This document shows positions 3,480-5,890 of a stretch of 5,890 nt of DNA, piece by piece. The notes beneath the pieces are model-generated. The model had not been told where the DNA came from. It searched no databases and saw only the letters and a program-made list of their open reading frames with translations. Within the stretch, counting starts at the first letter, position 1. Each line of letters opens with the position of its first letter. The DNA lies in contig CAJPSE010000112.1 in NCBI GenBank assembly GCA_905373185.1, positions 1 through 5,890 of the forward strand, in the 5' to 3' direction. This stretch comes from an uncultured Fretibacterium sp. GTDB lineage: Bacteria; Synergistota; Synergistia; Synergistales; Aminobacteriaceae. Made by a program: the position numbers and the translations under genes.

Positions 3480-5816
3480 ATGTTCGTAAAGATCCGGAAA
3501 CGGGACGGCCGTGAGGTGCCGTTCAACGCGGAGAAGATAGCTGGGGCCATTCTGAAGGCCCTGGCCGCGGTCGCGGAGGATGCCGGGGAACCGGCCAGGC
3601 AGGATACGGCGCTCGCCCTGACGGAGCGGGTCGCGGAGCGGATGGAGAGGGAGCTCGCGGGGCACGTCCCCCAGGTGGAGGAGATCCAGGACATCGTGGA
3701 GAACGTCCTCATCGAGTCCGGGCACGGGCGCGCGGCCAAGGCCTACATCCTCTACCGCGCCCGCCGCAGCCAGGCGCGCGAGATGAAGAGCCGCCTGATG
3801 AACATCTACGAGGACCTGACCTTCCGCGAGGCGCAGGACAACGACCTGAAGCGCGAGAACGCCAACATCGACGGCGATACCGCCATGGGGACGATGCTCC
3901 GTTACGGCTCCGAGGGGGCGAAGTACTTCAACGAGATCTTCGTCCTGCGCCCCGAGCACGCGGAGGCGCATCGAAGCGGTGACATCCACATCCACGACAT
4001 GGATTTCCTGACCTTGACGACGACCTGCTGTCAGATAGACATCAAAAAGCTCTTCAAGGGCGGGTTCGGCACGGGGCACGGCACGCTGCGCGAGCCGGCG
4101 GGCATCCGCAGCGCGGCGGCCCTGGCCTGCATCGCGCTCCAGTCCAACCAGAACGACCAGCACGGCGGGCAGAGCATCCCCACGTTCGACTTCGCCCTGG
4201 CCCCCTACGTCGCCAGGACCTTCACGGGCCTCTATCGGAAGAACCTGGCCAAGGCCCTCGGGATGCTGCCCGATGCGGACGACGCCGCCGAATGGGTCGA
4301 GTCCCTGCACGAGGAGCTGCGCGGCGCACCGGACGGGACGATTCGCCTGGGGAACCCCGAGCCCTTCCAGGCCCTGGAACGCTCTCGCCTGGAGCGTCGG
4401 TTCGGGGACGGGCCTGCGTTGGCGCGGGCACAGGCCCTGGCCCTGAGAGAGGCGGAGCGCGAGACGGACCGGGAGACCTATCAGGCCATGGAGGCCCTGG
4501 TCCACAACCTGAACACCATGCACAGCCGCGCCGGGGCCCAGGTGCCCTTCAGCTCGCTGAACTACGGGACGGACACGTCGCCCGAGGGGCGCAGCGTCGT
4601 GAAGAACCTCCTGCTCGCCACGGAGGCGGGGCTGGGACACGGCGAGACCCCCATCTTTCCCGTGAGCATCTTCAAGGTCAAGGAGGGCGTGAACTACGCG
4701 CCGGGCGACCCCAACTACGACCTCTTCCAGCTGGCCTGCCGCGTGAGCGCCAAGCGGCTCTTCCCGAACTTCGCCTTCATCGACGCGCCCTTCAACCTCC
4801 AATACTACCGTCCGGGGGAGCCCGATACCGAAATAGCCTACATGGGGTGCCGAACGCGCGTCATCGGCAACGTCGCCGACCCCGGCCGCCAGATCGTGAC
4901 GGGCCGCGGGAACCTGAGCTTCACCAGCGTCAACCTGCCGAGGCTGGGGCTCCTGAACGGGCGGGACCGGGCCGGGTTCTTCCGGATGCTGGACGAAAAA
5001 ATCGACCTGGTGATCCGCCAGCTTCTGGACCGTCTGGAGATCCAGTCCCGGAAGAAGGTCAAGAACTTCCCGTTCCTGATGGGACAGGGGGTCTGGATGG
5101 ACTCGGAGAAACTGGGCTGGAACGACGAGGTGCGCGAGGTGCTCCGGCACGGCTCGCTGTCCCTGGGGTTCATCGGCCTGGCGGAGTGCCTCAAGGCCCT
5201 CACCGGGAAGCACCACGGCGAGAGCGAGGCGTCCCAGGCCCTGGGGCTGGAGATCGTCGGGCACATGCGCTCGCGCATGGACGAGGCCGCGCGGAAGCAC
5301 GGACTGAACTTCACCCTGCTGGCGACTCCGGCCGAGGGCCTGTCCGGCCGGTTCGTTCGGATGGACCGGAAGCGGTTCGGGCCGATCGAGGGGATCACCG
5401 ACCGCGACTACTACACCAACAGCTTCCACGTCCCCGTGCACCACAATATCCGCGCGTTCGACAAAATCCGCCTGGAGGCTCCCTACCACGAGCTGACGAA
5501 CGCGGGACACATCACCTACATCGAGATGGACGGCGACCCGTCCCGGAACCTGGACGCGTTCGAGAAGGTCGTGCGCGCCATGAAGGAGGCGGGGATCGGG
5601 TACGGGGCCATCAACCACCCGCTGGACCGCGACCCCGTCTGCGGGTACACGGGCGTCATCGACGACGTCTGCCCCGGATGCGGCCGCTCGGAGGGTGGCG
5701 TGCGGTTCGAGCGCATCCGCAGGATCACGGGCTACCTGGTGGGGACGCTCGACCGGTTCAATGACGCCAAAAAGGCCGAGGAACACGACCGTGTACACCA
5801 CACCGGATCGCACTGA
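3480..5816 (+). CDS. nrdD: Anaerobic (class III) ribonucleoside-triphosphate reductase NrdD
   Basis: This 778-residue cytoplasmic enzyme reduces ribonucleotides to deoxyribonucleotides without oxygen, using a glycyl radical installed by the radical-SAM activase NrdG. An N-terminal ATP-cone (about 3-95, from VKIRKRDGREVPFN) senses ATP/dATP. Catalytic-barrel motifs follow: HIHDMD (170-175), TTTCCQIDI with Cys183/184, NQNDQHGGQS, SRAGAQVPFSSLNYG, MGCRTRV with the likely thiyl Cys457, and GRGNLSF with Asn478, 21 residues after it as in the formate-using T4 enzyme. The C-terminus has a cysteine site (Cys721, Cys731, Cys734) and RRITGYL with radical Gly751. Residues about 256-330 form a long charged, alanine-rich segment before RETYQAMEAL that looks expanded. 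GGGAGG at 3469-3474, 5 nt before the ATG, fixes the start; the open frame runs back to 3036 only through the riboswitch. No nrdG follows within the 74 remaining bases. Confidence 0.97.
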   Translation: MFVKIRKRDGREVPFNAEKIAGAILKALAAVAEDAGEPARQDTALALTERVAERMERELAGHVPQVEEIQDIVENVLIESGHGRAAKAYILYRARRSQAREMKSRLMNIYEDLTFREAQDNDLKRENANIDGDTAMGTMLRYGSEGAKYFNEIFVLRPEHAEAHRSGDIHIHDMDFLTLTTTCCQIDIKKLFKGGFGTGHGTLREPAGIRSAAALACIALQSNQNDQHGGQSIPTFDFALAPYVARTFTGLYRKNLAKALGMLPDADDAAEWVESLHEELRGAPDGTIRLGNPEPFQALERSRLERRFGDGPALARAQALALREAERETDRETYQAMEALVHNLNTMHSRAGAQVPFSSLNYGTDTSPEGRSVVKNLLLATEAGLGHGETPIFPVSIFKVKEGVNYAPGDPNYDLFQLACRVSAKRLFPNFAFIDAPFNLQYYRPGEPDTEIAYMGCRTRVIGNVADPGRQIVTGRGNLSFTSVNLPRLGLLNGRDRAGFFRMLDEKIDLVIRQLLDRLEIQSRKKVKNFPFLMGQGVWMDSEKLGWNDEVREVLRHGSLSLGFIGLAECLKALTGKHHGESEASQALGLEIVGHMRSRMDEAARKHGLNFTLLATPAEGLSGRFVRMDRKRFGPIEGITDRDYYTNSFHVPVHHNIRAFDKIRLEAPYHELTNAGHITYIEMDGDPSRNLDAFEKVVRAMKEAGIGYGAINHPLDRDPVCGYTGVIDDVCPGCGRSEGGVRFERIRRITGYLVGTLDRFNDAKKAEEHDRVHHTGSH

Positions 5817-5824
5817 GGCCCCTC

Positions 5825-5869
5825 TCGGGGCTCCGCCCCGAACCCCGCCAAGGGAGCTCGCTCCCTTGG
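5825..5869 (-). repeat. Double-hairpin intergenic repeat, copy 2, after nrdD
   Basis: Hairpin one is CCAAGGGAG (5848-5856), loop CTCG, CTCCCTTGG (5861-5869). Hairpin two is TCGGGGC (5825-5831), loop TCC, GCCCCGA (5835-5841). They are linked by ACCCCG. Read on the minus strand, the order and linker (CGGGGTT) match copy 1 at 2820-2865. Nine bases after the nrdD stop, it may act as transcript end or 3' stabiliser, but only a short TTT (5876-5878) follows, so it is not a clear terminator. Confidence 0.5.
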
Positions 5870-5890
5870 ATCCCCTTTATCGTCGTGGGC

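Noticed and set aside
2876..3739. A 287-codon minus-strand frame over the nrdD leader
   Set aside because: It runs through the riboswitch, terminator and MITE end on the antisense strand and has no domain signature.
4292..5764. A 490-codon plus-strand frame inside nrdD
   Set aside because: Shifted-frame shadow, extremely Arg/Gly/Pro/Ala rich, with no recognisable domain.
3456..5813. A 785-codon minus-strand open frame opposite nrdD
   Set aside because: It is a shadow of nrdD caused by GC-rich third positions; the translation is low-complexity Val/Leu/Gly/Asp text with no motifs, while the plus strand gives full NrdD.
1..5890. CRISPR arrays, tRNA or rRNA genes
   Set aside because: No regularly spaced direct repeats of CRISPR length, and no cloverleaf or rRNA motifs were seen.

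Overview
The window is a high-GC bacterial segment with the gene content of an anaerobe. It carries a class III (oxygen-sensitive, glycyl-radical) ribonucleotide reductase under a cobalamin riboswitch, and a yqeC-mocA pair of the kind associated with molybdenum/selenium hydroxylase cofactor maturation. The species cannot be fixed from this sequence. A GC-rich Synergistota or a GC-rich clostridium-like anaerobe would fit, but that is a weak inference.

Layout. (1) 1-197 is an AT-rich divergent control region. A good minus-strand promoter (TTGACA, 16 nt, TATACT) fires toward the left edge, where an RBS and ATG start a gene lying outside the window. A plus-strand TATAAT serves yqeC. (2) 198-1600 holds yqeC and mocA, joined by an ATGA overlap and so almost certainly co-transcribed. 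(3) 1601-2742 is a visibly less GC-rich island. Two unrecognised minus-strand genes overlap by TGATG and end at a strong minus-strand terminator at 1611-1633. A small two-helix membrane protein gene is read the other way. Their divergent promoters flank a 12-bp palindrome and each overlaps a related TATC(T)CCGCGAA site, a switch-like arrangement. (4) 2740-2966 is bounded by imperfect inverted repeats (GGGAARCGCTGATT) flanked by TA, with a third copy of the end inside. It looks like a MITE or nested MITE remnant and contains a chain of hairpins. (5) 2983-3479 is the nrdD control region: two tandem 13-mers, a -10 box, a cobalamin riboswitch, and a long terminator hairpin built around three 13-nt repeats. 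(6) 3480-5816 is nrdD. (7) 5825-5869 is a double-hairpin unit whose reverse complement has the same architecture as the one at 2820-2865.

How it works together. With adenosylcobalamin plentiful, the riboswitch would be expected to terminate transcription before nrdD, and the cell would rely on a B12-dependent (class II) reductase encoded elsewhere. When B12 is scarce, the B12-independent enzyme NrdD is made. Its activase gene nrdG is not in the window. The yqeC-mocA pair, the small island and nrdD look like three independent transcription units.
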